A model generated the notes under the pieces. It was not told the origin of the DNA, made no database searches, and saw only the letters and a list, made by a program, of their open reading frames with translations. Below, piece by piece: positions 10,706 to 23,222 of a stretch of DNA of 64,000 nt (position 1 is the first letter of the stretch; each line of letters begins with the position of its first letter). The position numbers were made by a program, and so were the translations under genes. Origin of the DNA: Merluccius polli (Eukaryota; Chordata; Actinopteri; Gadiformes; Merlucciidae); contig JAOPHQ010000902.1 in the NCBI GenBank assembly GCA_030340625.1, positions 62,623-126,622 of the forward strand, given 5' to 3'.

Positions 10706-11060
10706 GGCTGCCTCGCTCTCCACAACACTCCAGCGAACGTTGGCGTGGACCACCTACACACTCTCCTCATCATCAATCAAGCTTCCTGACTCCTATACGC
10801 CAAAAAAAAAGTATGTGTCATCCATTAAAGCGGGCACCATTTTGTTACTGCTACTGTGTTCTTCTCCCTTTTGCATATTTGGAAGGTCAAAGGTCAAACA
10901 GGAGCGTCACAAGCCTCTGCGGTAGGATAGTCTATGCAGGAAGCAGAAAAGGAAAGTATTTTTGGGTGTTTTTTGTGTTTACAGGCGGATACACACATTT
11001 AATGTGCACACTGTCTAATATGCACACAGTCTAATATGCATGTAATTCTATTGATTGTTA
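9451..11060. other. Non-coding stretch with several GT/CA arrays
   Basis: It contains (GT)n at 9770-9801, (CA)n at 9889-9923, GT with GTAC interruptions at 10150-10197 and a long GT/GC-rich tract at 10558-10706. Frames of 190-257 codons across 10152-11034 are mainly Cys-Val repeat translation and carry no domain. No gene is recognised. Confidence 0.6.
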
Positions 11061-11180
11061 AATACTAGGCTTCAGGTCTCTTTCACACCCCCCCCCCCCC
11101 CCCCCTCGATTACCTCCACAGTGAAATACACCTTGAGATTATGCACGCTAGATTAAATCCTGTGAGCGTGGAGGAGAGAG

Positions 11181-11218
<38 letters not shown>

Positions 11219-11768
11219 TGCGCGTGTGTGCACTACTTATAGAGTATTGCGGGCGGCTGGCGAGAGGAGGGGCTCCTCCCGACAGAGACGTATTGCCTCG
11301 CCTGGCGGTGCGTGCAACGCCAGGGCCAAAGGAAACTTCCCCTTATCTCTCCCTTCATTCTCAATTAAGACAAAAGAAATCCTCTCCCGTATGATCCCCC
11401 CCCCCCCCCCCCCCCCCCATAGCCCCGCCTCACCCCCCCCCCCCCCAATGTTTTCCTTCCATCTTATCTACCTTTCACCCATCCACTCCGCTACGCCCTC
11501 CTCGCCCACCCACTCCTTCCTCACCCCTTTACCCCGTCCTCACCCCCTAACTCCGTCCTAGCCGCCCCGCTCCCCCACCCCCACCCCCACCCCCCCCACA
11601 CACACACACACACTCTCTCCTCACTCAAGTCCTCCTTCACCCTCCACCCCCCCCACCACCACCTACAATTAGCAGCGGGAACAAATGTGTTGGTGCTCAC
11701 AAGCTGTGGCGCTAACACAACACGGCTACACGCAGAGCACGCCGCCGGGGAGTAGCAGAGGTAGCTAC

Positions 11769-11769
<1 letters not shown>

Positions 11770-11815
<46 letters not shown>
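11770..11815. repeat. (GGCT)n microsatellite
   Basis: About eleven consecutive GGCT units, ending in GGCGGGCC. Confidence 0.93.
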
Positions 11816-11936
11816 GGGCCGGTTCGCTCCGGACCGAAGTACATGGACAAATAGCTCTGTCAGCCTCCGTCGGCGCGTCTTCTTCCTCACAATGCAGGAA
11901 GACACTATGCCCTAAATCACCAGCCCCTTCAACAGC

Positions 11937-11964
11937 GGGGGGGGGGGGGGGGGGGGGGGGGGGG
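11937..11964 (+). repeat. G homopolymer run, 28 bases
   Basis: Uninterrupted G on the plus strand. Such runs form G-quadruplexes in vitro and are hard to sequence, so the true length is uncertain. Confidence 0.9.
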
Positions 11965-12249
11965 TTTAAAAGCCTTATTATTTGCCTGCACAGGTCCAGT
12001 GGTACACCACTGACACAGCGCTACAAGGGATAGGTTATGGGGAAGTGTGTGCTCCTTGGGTCGGAGAAACCACTTGCTCTCTGTCTTACTTCCTGTGTTT
12101 TCTTTTGGAAAGCGGTGAAAAGGAACGAGTCGTTTTTGTATATTTATTTTTAGCCCCGGCTAAAACAACCTCCGATGCGGTGACCTTTTACGTGGTTAAA
12201 AGTTTTGTGCACACTACCAAAAGGGGATGTGCTATGTGGCAACAGGATA

Positions 12250-12287
<38 letters not shown>

Positions 12288-12300
12288 CAGTCAGGAAATC

Positions 12301-13891
12301 CTTAATGAAAAAACGGTTTATACACATTGAGATTTTTACCATTAATCCCCATGCAGTGATCCCCTAATGAAGAAAATGCCCAGAGCTCACAGTCCATGGA
12401 TGCCAGACGATGTTAATGGTGGAATTCACCACGGAGATCCTGCCGCGGCAGATTACCATTTTATTTTCATTCAACACATAACTGAAATCAATCACTTCTC
12501 CTTTCATTTGCGGCCAGTGCGGGCCAATAGGCCTAATCCGTCTTTTTATGAACGTGATTCTCCCGCGACTGATAATATGTTTTTTTTTTCTTCTTCTCAT
12601 TCATACAATCCCTTAAGACGCCTTTTTAAAAATGAAAAGACACGCTTGTTATCTGTGGGTTTATTTTTTTTTGCGTTTTGGGCATTTTCTTCTGAATCGA
12701 AATTATCAAAGGTGTGTTCCCCTTGCTCGGCGTATTCACACAGAGATCATCCAGTCGCAGAGAGAGCCCTCAGCGCAGATATCTACGCCAGGGAGAAAGC
12801 CATTTCACACCCCTTTATGCAACCCCTTTATTGCGGCTGAAAGACGAACGCGCGTCCCGCCTCGACTGCGGGCTGAGCGATCGGGTAAGCTCCCCCTGTG
12901 CTTGACTTGAGCTAAAGAAGCAACAGAACTGTGCACATCTGAATTTCGCAGTGTTTTTGCATGGTGGTAATAAGCACAACTCTTGAAGACAAGAGTCGTC
13001 TGTGGAGCATGTCGGTGGTACTCCACCTCCTTAACTATGAAAATCTGTTTAGTACCTCCTGAAAATGATGTAATACTATAATTCAGTTAGCCATCGAGGG
13101 CCCATGTGAGTAAACTGTCATCTGTTCGGTGAGTTCACAGACTGTGTGTTTGGTTAGGAGACGATAAACCAACACAGAGGGGTTTCATTTCTGTAGATAT
13201 TGCTCTATTTCTCTCCACACCCTTAGGATATAAGATATTATGACATATTTCACTGTAATTGCGTCTGCGTGTCCATCTCCAAATAAAACTTTTTGCAATT
13301 GTTCCAGGGTAAAGTGTGGAATTTGAAAGTGAGAGAGCTGAATTTATTATTTATTACATCTCAACTTCAACTGTTTACTTTGCAGGTGTCTAGCCTTGTC
13401 CTCTTTGTGTTTATATGGCTGCCTCTTATTCCACCGGTTGTCACTGAGTCTCCTATCTGTCTCTGCACTGTATCTCTGACACTGCCGAGATACTACTAAC
13501 TAATTTATATTTACATTTTACAGCCCTGGTGGCATTCAATTTTGTGTTGGCGAGAAAGGCTGGTCTGAAGTTGATTTGCTAAACGATTGATTGAACTTGA
13601 ATCAATGAATTTTAGTCCCATAGGCCCAGATACCTATTGTAATGCTGAAGTCACTAACATCACCAGTACGCGCAGTAACTAATCCGTCGCGGTATTATTT
13701 ATGTATAGACACTGGGTCTATAGAAATTAGTATGTTATCACTAAAAACTGTTCTTGTTCACTATTCATTTCTCACTGGTAACTGATCGGTTTGAAATAAA
13801 ACTGTGGCTCTTTTGGCTGATTATGACCCTAAATTGTGTATTTGTCATTCAAACTTCATGAAGCACAGATTTATGATAGCTCTTCCTTTTG
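12301..13891. other. Non-coding stretch, mostly unique-looking DNA
   Basis: There are few simple repeats here. 12310-12900 is non-repetitive and open in one plus-strand frame for about 157 codons (12367-12840) but shows no domain, signal peptide or splice pattern. 13040-13890 is AT-rich with frequent stops in all frames. The block 12310-12600 is a candidate conserved non-coding element, by appearance only. Confidence 0.45.
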
Positions 13892-13969
13892 TCTCTCTCT
13901 CTCTCTCTCTCTGCTTCTCCATAAGTCTCTCTCTCTCTCTCTCTCTCTCGCTCTCTCTCTGCTTCTCCA

Positions 13970-14051
<82 letters not shown>

Positions 14052-14058
14052 TCCCTCT
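13892..14058. repeat. (CT)n array with an internal 48-bp duplication
   Basis: A CT tract is broken twice by the same GCTTCTCCATAAGT spacer, at 13913 and 13961, 48 bp apart. The right half is an uninterrupted CT run ending in CCCTCTCCCTCTGA. Confidence 0.93.
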
Positions 14059-14171
14059 GACCTTAGCCCCTATGCAGTCTCTCCAACATCTGCCCACAGG
14101 GGAGTAAGAAGATTAATTGAAAGATTTGGATTTCTCTTTATTTGGCTTGGGTGGCTTTATACTCTCTTTTA

Positions 14172-14228
<57 letters not shown>

Positions 14229-14535
14229 TGCACACAAACACATACGCACACTGTCTTTCTCCCACAATCTTTCTCCCACAATCTTTCTCCCTACCTCCAT
14301 TCCCTCATTTCTGTCAAACTCTCCTGATACCGCCTCCCTCTATCTGCAGCGCATGTGCTGCTGCTTCTCAGACTAACGTGAAAAGGAGCCAAGACAAATA
14401 CTGTCAGGCGATTGTTTATAGTGCTGTAACGTATTGCTTATTTACAGTGTCTCCTTCGCACACCCCAGGGGGGAAAAAACTGATATTATATTATTTGAAA
14501 ATCCAAACTGACAGTGGGAACAGAATGTGTCCATG

Positions 14536-14574
<39 letters not shown>

Positions 14575-15204
14575 ACGTGTGTGTGGTCTATTTGTTGTTT
14601 ATATGACTGAATGTTGTCTGTGGGTACGCAAGAAGATAAAGTTAAGATGAGTTAGGGTTATTGTTATTATACTTCTTTTATTGTAATGATATTATTACTA
14701 TTTGTAGTAATAGTCGTCGTAGTGGTAGCAGCAGCAGCAGCGGTCGTGGTGGTGGTAGTAGTCTAGTCGTCGTGGTAGTGGTCGTAGAAAATGCATAACA
14801 GGGCCCATGAAAAAGCATTTTCTATCGCTCTCATCATGTTATGATGAGCCAATTACAGCTGGGCTATGACGCCGCTAACGCATATAGCGCTGCACAGCGC
14901 TCATAGAAACCTCACATCGCTGAGTGGGTCGTGGAGCACCTGAATGAATTACTTCTCAGGAAGAGCAAAGTGGAAATGGGGCAGCTGAGGAAAGTCACAG
15001 GAAGGAAGAGGAAGGCGAACAGACACCCTGTAATCTGCAGTTTTTGAAGGTGAACCTTCAAGGCAGCCATTAGCCGCGGCGCACCTGACTGAACCCTCAT
15101 TCTTTTATATTCCCTGTGCGGATATGCATGTGCACGCACAAACGTCACACACGCGTGCACACATACATGTGCCGATGCACACGTGCGCGCGCACGCACAC
15201 ACAG

Positions 15205-15242
<38 letters not shown>

Positions 15243-16544
15243 ACATTTTGGCTCGATTACACACATGCACGCACGCTTGTAATTGCTCCGACACGCACAC
15301 ACACACCCACACACAGCTTCCATCAAAAGGTCATGTTGCGATCTCGTATTCCTCGAGTCAACCGATGGTCATTTATTTAACATTCAAGCGTGGAGCAAAA
15401 AAGTGCTGATAAATGACGAACTGACGAACCTGAAAGCCCTGCATTAGTCAAATACTGCTGCAGTCAAATACAGCTGTACCGCAATACAATCAAACACGCT
15501 TCGTTATGTCTGCGCTTGCTTTCGTTAGAAGTTTTCAATCGAAAGTGTTTGCTGTGTGTTTAGGAAATCGGTCGTTTTGCACCGCTGATTACAACCGCTC
15601 TTCAACATTACCTATACTATCAATACTTCAATGTACTCAATACTGTAGATCCTGCCCCAAGCCCACGTTTCCTTTGTGTCCTGTAATTAGTAGTACCGGT
15701 AGTTTGTCACCTGTGTTTCTTAGTAAATCTGTTCTCAGTAAAGCTTCATTTCACATCTGAGTCTGATCTCTGCATTTGGGTTCACCTCCCTGCGCAAGCC
15801 CTGACAAATACTTCCTAGTCTAGGAACTAGGAAGGTAACCAGGACCAGGTTTGCCATTGTGAGCCAGGTCATAGCAGTGTTGGCTCTGGTTATCCCCAGA
15901 TCACGACAGTGTGCTTCATACCAAATAACCAGCCAGTAATATTGTGGAGGAATTCAATGTGAATTCATGTGATCAAGTTCCCAAATCACATTATTCCAAG
16001 CGGCCATCTGGGTACTTCTTGACCAGAAATCGGATAATAACCAAGCAACCAGTTGTCATTATTCGGATTCGAAAAGCACGAAGATGGCGGCTTGGAATTT
16101 GCGTGACCTGTGTAACCTTCATACTGTCCCTGTAATATTTGGAGATTGACCAAATGAACACACACACACGCACACACACTTACATAATAATCATAAGCAC
16201 GTGCAAGCATGCACACACACGCACACGCACACGAGCCCATGGGTGCCGTAATGTGAGTGTCTGATCTAATGTATTGATCAGTGGTTTTAAGCGGCACTGG
16301 GTCCCAGGGGACAAAGCCATCACATTAAAGACAACATTAGAGCTTATCAGCAGGGGGCCAAACCCAAGGTGACCTTCACTTTACTTCCGCTTGGCCCTGG
16401 CCCCTCCAATTAGCGGGATGGCCTGGAAGATAAGCATCTATTGCAGCAGTACAAAGTGTGTCTACTAATGTGTGTGTGTGTGTGTGCGTCTGTTGCACCC
16501 ACATGCGTTGTGTGCCAGTGCTTGTCTTGTCATGCGCATGCTGA
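14059..16544. other. Non-coding stretch with CA/GT arrays and a triplet tract
   Basis: It holds (CA)n at 14173-14223, (GT)n at 14539-14573, a cryptic GTA/GTC/GCA triplet tract at about 14690-14790 and CA-rich DNA at 15120-15310 with a pure run at 15209-15239. The block 15700-15810, read on the minus strand, contains GGTGAACCCAAATGCAGAGA, which resembles a dispersed fish repeat I remember but cannot name. No gene is recognised. Confidence 0.5.
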
Positions 16545-16665
16545 GTGGTTTGTCGGTATTGAATTTGTGCGAGCGTGCTATCGTTCGATTCCCACTGGTG
16601 CCACCTAATCTACGAATGTATGCAGTGACGGTATTGCAAGAGGCGTCAAAGGAAAAGCGTCTGCC
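16545..16665 (+). mobile_element. Probable decayed tRNA-derived SINE
   Basis: A B-box-like word GTTCGATTCCC lies at about 16583. It is followed about 65 bp later by AAAGGAAAAGCGTCTGCCGCAT, a diverged form of the SINE/L2 tail. Order and spacing fit the other copies in the window, but the middle part is too diverged to align by eye. Confidence 0.5.
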
Positions 16666-18400
16666 GCATACAGCTGGTGGATGCTTGTATACACACGCGT
16701 CACTCTCATTAGCGCGTGTGTGTTTTGTGTCTTGTCTTGTAAGAGAGTGTGTGCCAGCTACACTTTCCTTTGGGGGGGGGGGGGGGGGGGGGGGGGGAAT
16801 GACCCGATATCCAGTACTGAGTAGGACCGTGCTGCCCTTCCTCGGCAGTAGGGCAAACCAGCCATATGTTCCCCATATTAACAGTTCTGCCTTCGTAACT
16901 CGCAACTCACCCCTGCAAAACAGCCACGTGCCCCCCCCCCCCCCCCGACACAGGGGGGGGGGGGGGGGGGGGGGGCAGAGCGCTATCGGTACACCACAAT
17001 GCTATTTTCACCAAGGAGCTCCCAGCAGCTGCCATCCACCTCATCCCATCCACAGTAAAAAAATACATAAATAAAAATAAATGTTGCTGTGTCCCCCATG
17101 AATCTGTGCAATGATAGCCGGCACGACGAAAGAAAAGAAAAAAGAAAAGAACGAGAGAGGAGAAGACACCATCATGGCATGGCAATAAAAACAATTGTCC
17201 TTTCATTTATCATCACATCTCCAGTGAATCACCCCCCGGTCAGCCGGCTGATGAAAGGAAATAAAGAGACAAGGGAATCTCTCTCTCTCTCTCTCTCCCT
17301 CCCTATCCTCCTTGACCCTGTGCTATGGGAGGAGTTTTCGGGTCCTCTCCACTATATAATCCTTGGCTGGGCAGAAATGGATCCAGAGGTCAGGAGGTAC
17401 CAAGGTTTCAGCATCACGGCGGTGATAAAGTGGCTTCTGTAAGTGCCTGCAGTGTATTAGGTCGCTGCTGCTGGTGGGGGTGGTGGTGGTGGTGGTGGTG
17501 GGTGGACCAGGGTGGAGGTGGCGTGGTAGTTATGACGGTGGGTGGTCATCGGGACAGTGTTCTTTTTTTTTAGAAAGTTGATTCATTTTGTCAGGTCTAC
17601 AGAGTACAATATATCAGCTAATTTAATGTGCCATAATAATGTCGATAATGATGCCAAAGGAGATAACGTTTGTTGCTGAGCTGAATGACTTCACATTTTG
17701 CGTGATCTTTGTAATAGGGAAACCACACAGCTAAACATGAAAATGTCATATTTAACGTCAATTATTATGGTGAGGACCATCTGTTGTTTACATTTACACA
17801 ATCACTGAGACCTTATGGTCAGGTTTAGAGAACCACACGACACATTTTGGCCGAACGCGGTTCTCCAAAACATTTTTAAAACGAGATTGATCGCTATAGC
17901 CTCCATCTTTCCACTGACACCAAGTAGGGCATTTGTTTACCTGTGGTTGCTCAGAGGTACACCACAGCTGGTTTCATTAGTCCAATCAGTCAACGCTGAT
18001 GTCCTTTATGGGGGGACAGGACGGCGCTTTTTAACGCGGTTGAAGACGGGAACCAAAACATGCCCTAATCTAGCCTATAGTTACGGCCATTTCCTGGAAT
18101 AACGACAGAATCACAGTATTCCTGCCCGTCCGAGCTCCAGCATTACGCCCGAGGTAGTCTGTCCGCGAGAATTGAACTCACGGCACGTGCGGCACGACTG
18201 AAATCCTAACACATCTCTCTGCACACCCCATTATCCTTTCCTTCCTGCAAATCCATTTGTTTACTCGGCCCCTCTACGTCGGGCTGAGGCCGCGGCTAGC
18301 CACACTATCTGTAGCTATTAAGACAGTGGTGCTAAATAATTATTCATTTTTATTATGTATTGATATTTCCCTCCCCCCCCCCCCCCCCCCCCCCCACACT
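16666..18400. other. Non-coding stretch with G/C hairpin run
   Basis: It holds a 26-base G-run (16772-16797), the C-run/G-run pair at 16931-16975, a CT tract at 17280-17298, a GGT tract at 17466-17503 and a C-run at 18373-18395. No gene is recognised. Confidence 0.6.
16931..16975. repeat. C16-GACACA-G23 inverted homopolymer pair
   Basis: A 16-base C-run and a 23-base G-run sit six bases apart, so either strand can fold into a pure G:C hairpin. Each run could alternatively form an i-motif or a G-quadruplex. Confidence 0.9.
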
Positions 18401-21284
18401 TCTCCTGTTCTTATTTTATATAAGGTGGCCACGGTAATAATGTCCTCGCTACCCCAAGTGCATGAAGATTGATTAGCTGTCCATAGTGTAGTTATATAAT
18501 CTATCACGCCTTATGACCTGGCGGCTAGAATATGGCATTACGGCCTATTAGAATGACCGAGAATCGTCGAGTATTGGCCCGGACCATAATGTGCTTCACT
18601 CTCTGGTCAAAGTCACATGCATTTTCTCTCTTGTGCTGAAACCTCCCTGGAACAGAACTATAAGTGAACATTTTGATGGGATGTGCGGTGCCTATTTTTG
18701 TCTGGACCGGCAGGCCAGCCCGATATCCCCAATGTGACTGAGTGACTGAGTGACAGAGTTGCACCGGCGGTGGGAGTGAGCGATGGCGTGCTTATTGTTG
18801 TTTCCCCATTGGGCGGGCAACAGCCTGTGCAAACACTTACTGGCTGCATCTGATTGGCCAAACGCTCAGTTGTTGGCTGTCTGCTTTCGGATTTCAAACC
18901 GGACATTTAGCGGCTAAATAGTACACTAAAATGTGTTTCTGAAAACCTTTTAGGCGAGAAATAAGCCATGCAGTTGCTGAATCTATCTTCATATTAGATC
19001 GACAACGGTTAGTTTAAACATTTTCCAGGAGTTTTCAGAGGCGGCGAGTATCGCCGGACGCCCCGGATTTGCACAAAGTAGACGAGACCTCAACATCATG
19101 CCAATGAGGAGCACGCCAACACGATGCCCAATCTCTCCAAACTCAACCCCACGCTACCATGAATGCATTGCAGGGCTGCTCACATACACAATGAATGGCA
19201 TCCGTGGAAATGACGAATCCTGTGGACACGTATACCGTGGGCGTTTACAAGTGCTCTGTTTATTAACTGCCACTCATAATCGAGCGCTAAGGACGGATTT
19301 GCGGTCCAGCCGCATACTGGACCGCGTTTTTCCCTGGTCTTGTTTTGTTTGAAAAGGGTGCGCTTTGCTCTTTTCTCTTTGCATGCTATGTTAACGTGTC
19401 TAGCCTATCGCAACCTGAAATGTAGTACATAGGGCCCATTAGGTTTTATAACACCCATATTAACTTAGCTTGGCCCACACAAACCCCTGACGGTCACCCT
19501 CTGTTCTAAAGTTAAAACTGTCAAGAGACATGGCAGCGAATGGGCCATAATACGCTACATTAGGCTAACCAGAGCATGGCACTGCCCCAGCCCATTATGA
19601 TGTGACTAAAACATATAGCAGAGGTTTAGCATATCCTGTCGGTCCATGACTATATCAATACTTGGCTGGCATTTTGGTTTGTCTTCGCTGGCTTTTTGTT
19701 TTGTTTTGTTCACCTCCGCCGTTGCCGGGCACTAAGTGGATTCAAGAAGTTAGGATTGCCGCAGATTGCATTACAATGCTATGGGCCATGGGTCCCGTGG
19801 CGTACAACGACGCTGTGATGAAGTGCCCTGACCCCCGTATTTTCACCGTCTCCCGCTCGGAAAGAGACACACCGAAGTACTGTTTTTGGAGGTCGTTTGT
19901 CAGCGCTGAGCTTTATATCACTCCATCTTGGCAGCGGCTTGTCACTGTTCAAATCTCGGTGATGGGTCAAAATTACTGATGTGATTTCCCTTTAAAAAAA
20001 GACAACTAACCTGTTTTATAATGAGCTTGGCAGGAAGCTCAGCGGTTGGATATTTAGGTGACGTGTGAGGCTCAAACACACACAAAACTAACCACACCGA
20101 TGATCATTTGTTTCCATCATTTCGCAATGTTTCGGAGGACAACAGGTTGCTTGAAGGGCTCTCAAGTGCGTTTTCCAGTCCACAACACACGTGTCCCTGA
20201 TATTTATGACAGCGTGTGTGGTGTCTGGGCTTGACATGTGAAGGCCACTGTGATGTATCTCAGGTCCTGGAGGGAAGCAACACATGACAGCCTTCCTGGA
20301 GCCAAGCAATTGAATTAATGAGCTTCTGCGTATCTGGGAGTGCTTGTGAAAAACTGCGAGTGGGTGCGGGTGTGTGTACACGTGGGAGGGCATGTGTGTG
20401 TGTGTGTGTGTGTTTGTTTGTGTGTGTATGTGCACATGGGAGCACGTGTATGTGTATGGGTTTGAGTGACGGCTTCAAAGTGATAACTGTGTGATGGGGA
20501 AGAGGGATGGGGGGAGAGGCTGCCCCCCCCCCCCCCCCCACACCAGGGTGCATGGGTCAAGGCAGGGGTCAGATTGGTGGGTACATGTGGCTACAGATTG
20601 AGTGGACATGGTTAATGGCATGAGGGGGGGGGGGGGGGGGGGGGGGGGGCAGGGCGTTGTAGGCGTCTGAGGAGCAGGGGTGGCGTTGTGGGTGCTAGGT
20701 TGAAAACTGGGGTTAAACACATCTCTGCTTTTAATGTGTTTTGTTGAACTCTGCCCCTCCCCCCCCCCCCCCCCCCCCGCCCCCCCCCCCCCGCCCCACC
20801 CCACCACCCCTTCTCTACACATCACTTACCCCGAGGTCAGAATTCAACATGAATCTTGCCTTAAACTCTGCCTCGCTCTCTCTCTCTCTCGCTTGCTCTG
20901 AAAATAAACCAAAGCCTCATAAAAGTGGCCATTGCCAAACCGTAAGGAAAGGGGTGGGGGGGGGGGGGTCCCTGTGACACAAACAAACCGTAATGTGATG
21001 TGACACCCGGCCCATTCCCCCTCACACACTGACATGGGTTTTTGTTCTTACGAGGGCTAGATTACAGCCCCTGATGTGGCTAATTAAATTAAAGCAGCGG
21101 CTGCCAGTCTAGCTCTTTATGCTCCGTGAACAGCCATCTCAGCCATCACCGGAGGTGACAGACAAAAGTATGCTTTGTCACCGCTGCATGTGACCACTAG
21201 TGCGCACCGTGAGCGTTGTGAAAATATGGGCCACGATAGGAAATGAATGCACACACACGTGCGTACCACGTTGTCCACAGCCCA
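18401..21284. other. Non-coding stretch, unique-looking left, poly-G/poly-C right
   Basis: 18401-20380 has few repeats and no recognisable coding sequence. 20380-20990 is repeat-rich: (GT)n near 20395-20412, a C-run at 20523-20539, a 26-base G-run at 20624-20649, an interrupted C-run at 20759-20792 and a G-run near 20957-20968. No gene is recognised. Confidence 0.5.
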
Positions 21285-21385
21285 TGCTTGAGGATCAAGA
21301 TGCCTATAGCTGCTATCTGCTCCTTAATGTAACAGAATTCACTGTGGGTCATTCTGGGTAAAAGCGTCCGATAAATGACAAAATC
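21285..21385 (+). mobile_element. SINE/L2-type tail fragment
   Basis: It reads GCTTGAGGATCAAGATGCC, then a diverged middle, then CTGGGTAAAAGCGTCCGATAAATGAC. These match the CCTTGAGCAAGATGCC and TTGGATAAAAGCGTCTGCTAAATGAC blocks seen in the other copies. The tRNA-like head is absent or unrecognisable. Confidence 0.55.
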
Positions 21386-23191
21386 GTACTAAAATGGAAA
21401 TTGCTGTGAGTCAGCCGTTTATTAGTCTGACTAATCAGCACAAGCTCAGAGGTACAATGAGAGAAATCAGCTGGATGGTTGCAGTGCTGGGCAATACGGA
21501 CAACATCTTTATCCCGATATAGGTAATTTAATATCTCGATAACGCCCCATGGTTGCAAGTTTAAACGTGCCAGCACTCACAAAACTGTTCCCCCCAAAAG
21601 GACCAAACTCAAAGTTCATTCAAACCCCTTTGTGTGAAATTGAAGTATAAGTATGCACATCGAGAGAGGAAACCGGATCTCCCTTTGATTTCCTTCCCTT
21701 TGATCGCTCTTAGCTTACGCTTCCCATGATTCAAAGATAAATAATTAACTTGATCGCCGAACGGATGGGTCAATGAATTTCAAAAACTTGGCAGACACAA
21801 GTTCCCCCTGGCCTCTCTCTCTCCCTCTCTGCCACAACATTTCCATCGAGCTATGAGGCGGCATGCCACTGCTTCCCCTGACAGTAGGAACCAATGGGAG
21901 TGTCACGCACGCATGCACACACGCACACGCGCACACACACTTGAAAGGACAGGACTTAGGAGGTAAGGATCCCGAGTCAATGTCTTCCTGGGAGAAATCC
22001 ATGTACAGATGAAGCGAGGCTGGGAGAGTTCAACGTGTTGACCTAACCCTTGCTTTGCTCCGAGGCCCTTTCCCAATAGGCTAACGCAGAGGTCTTCTTC
22101 CTCACTCCTCCACCCCCCCCCCTCTATGTCGAGTTGTTTCTTGTAGGATGGGAGCGTTTCGCCCTGTGTGTCCTCAATCCATCAAATTCAATCGCTTCTT
22201 ATCCATTATAGTGCCGTGAAGGGAACTAGTGAAGGGAGTTCTTGAAGTCTAATCCAGAGACGTGCACAACAAGGCTATGTCGCATATACACCACCAAAAT
22301 AAACCCTGAACGAGTATGTTATCTTTCTTAATAGCTCAGATTGTATGATATCTCTGTAAATGTGGGTGGGAATGTGGAGAAAAAGGAGAGGAACGAAAAG
22401 GGAATACCAGAAACCATCTGGCTTATCGTGGCGACGGACGCCTTATCTAAGAACATTTTCGTTCTGAAAGACGAAAGTCATGCAATGCGATCATTGAAAC
22501 TTTGCAAGAGAAAACATTTCGCAACTTGGGAAGGCTCCCGCGCGGCCCACAGAAAAAAAGCCCACAGAGGCTCATCGCAGTCCAGTCAAACCTGGGCCGC
22601 GCTACGCCATCGGAATCGCAACGCTTTCAACCTGAGCCGTGGGAATTTGACACCAATAAACGTGGAACGTGACACCGAGTCCACTTTAGCTGCACCGCCG
22701 GACTCCAGCGACGCATGACAAAGTGTGTCAGGGTATCTTATTTCAGTGTTGGGTTTCCCGATCAAAAGACATGTAATCGAAGCGCGTTCTTTAACGGGAA
22801 ACCTTAAATGCGTACGGGGCCCTTTTTTGAGCTACAGTGGGATCCGTTTACATCGTTCACATGACATTTTATTTCCGAGCGATATGCCCGCTTCCGCATC
22901 GATATTGAACATTTCCAGGAATGCAGTTTCTCAGCCCTTTCCACGGAGCGAGAGTAAATCAAAATGACCGCACGGGTCAAGGCCTGAGCGAGGGAATTTA
23001 AATCTATAAGAAGCTTAAGGTATCGCTTGTGATGTCCACAGCGGAGATCTTTCTCATCAAGGCAGCGCCGACAGCAAACATCTGCCCACGCCAAAACCAA
23101 GGGGGGGACAGGACTAAGCTCCGCGCTTCATGGGTTCACATGCACAGGATGGACACACACTACACGGACACACACGCACATGCATGCATTG

Positions 23192-23222
<31 letters not shown>

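Larger units (their letters stand above)
11061..12300. other. Non-coding stretch rich in C-, G-, GT- and GGCT-runs
   Basis: It holds C-runs at about 11089-11105, 11396-11418 and 11433-11446, (GT)n at 11183-11230, (GGCT)n at 11770-11815, a 28-base G-run at 11937-11964 and (TA)n at 12253-12284. No gene is recognised. Confidence 0.65.

Noticed and set aside
10152..11034. Frames of 190-257 codons rich in Cys and Val
   Set aside because: They mostly translate GT/GC-rich tracts; the rest has no recognisable similarity.
13540..13610. Tail-like word TTTGCTAAACGATTGATTG
   Set aside because: It is too short and diverged to support a SINE/L2 tail.
18100..18230. Possible minus-strand SINE or tRNA-like sequence around GAGAATTGAACTCACGG
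   Set aside because: Only a B-box-like word is present; no A box, middle block or tail could be matched.
22341..22718. 125-codon plus-strand frame of ordinary composition
   Set aside because: It has no domain, no supporting neighbours and no clear splice or start context; it is within chance expectation for 64 kb read in six frames.
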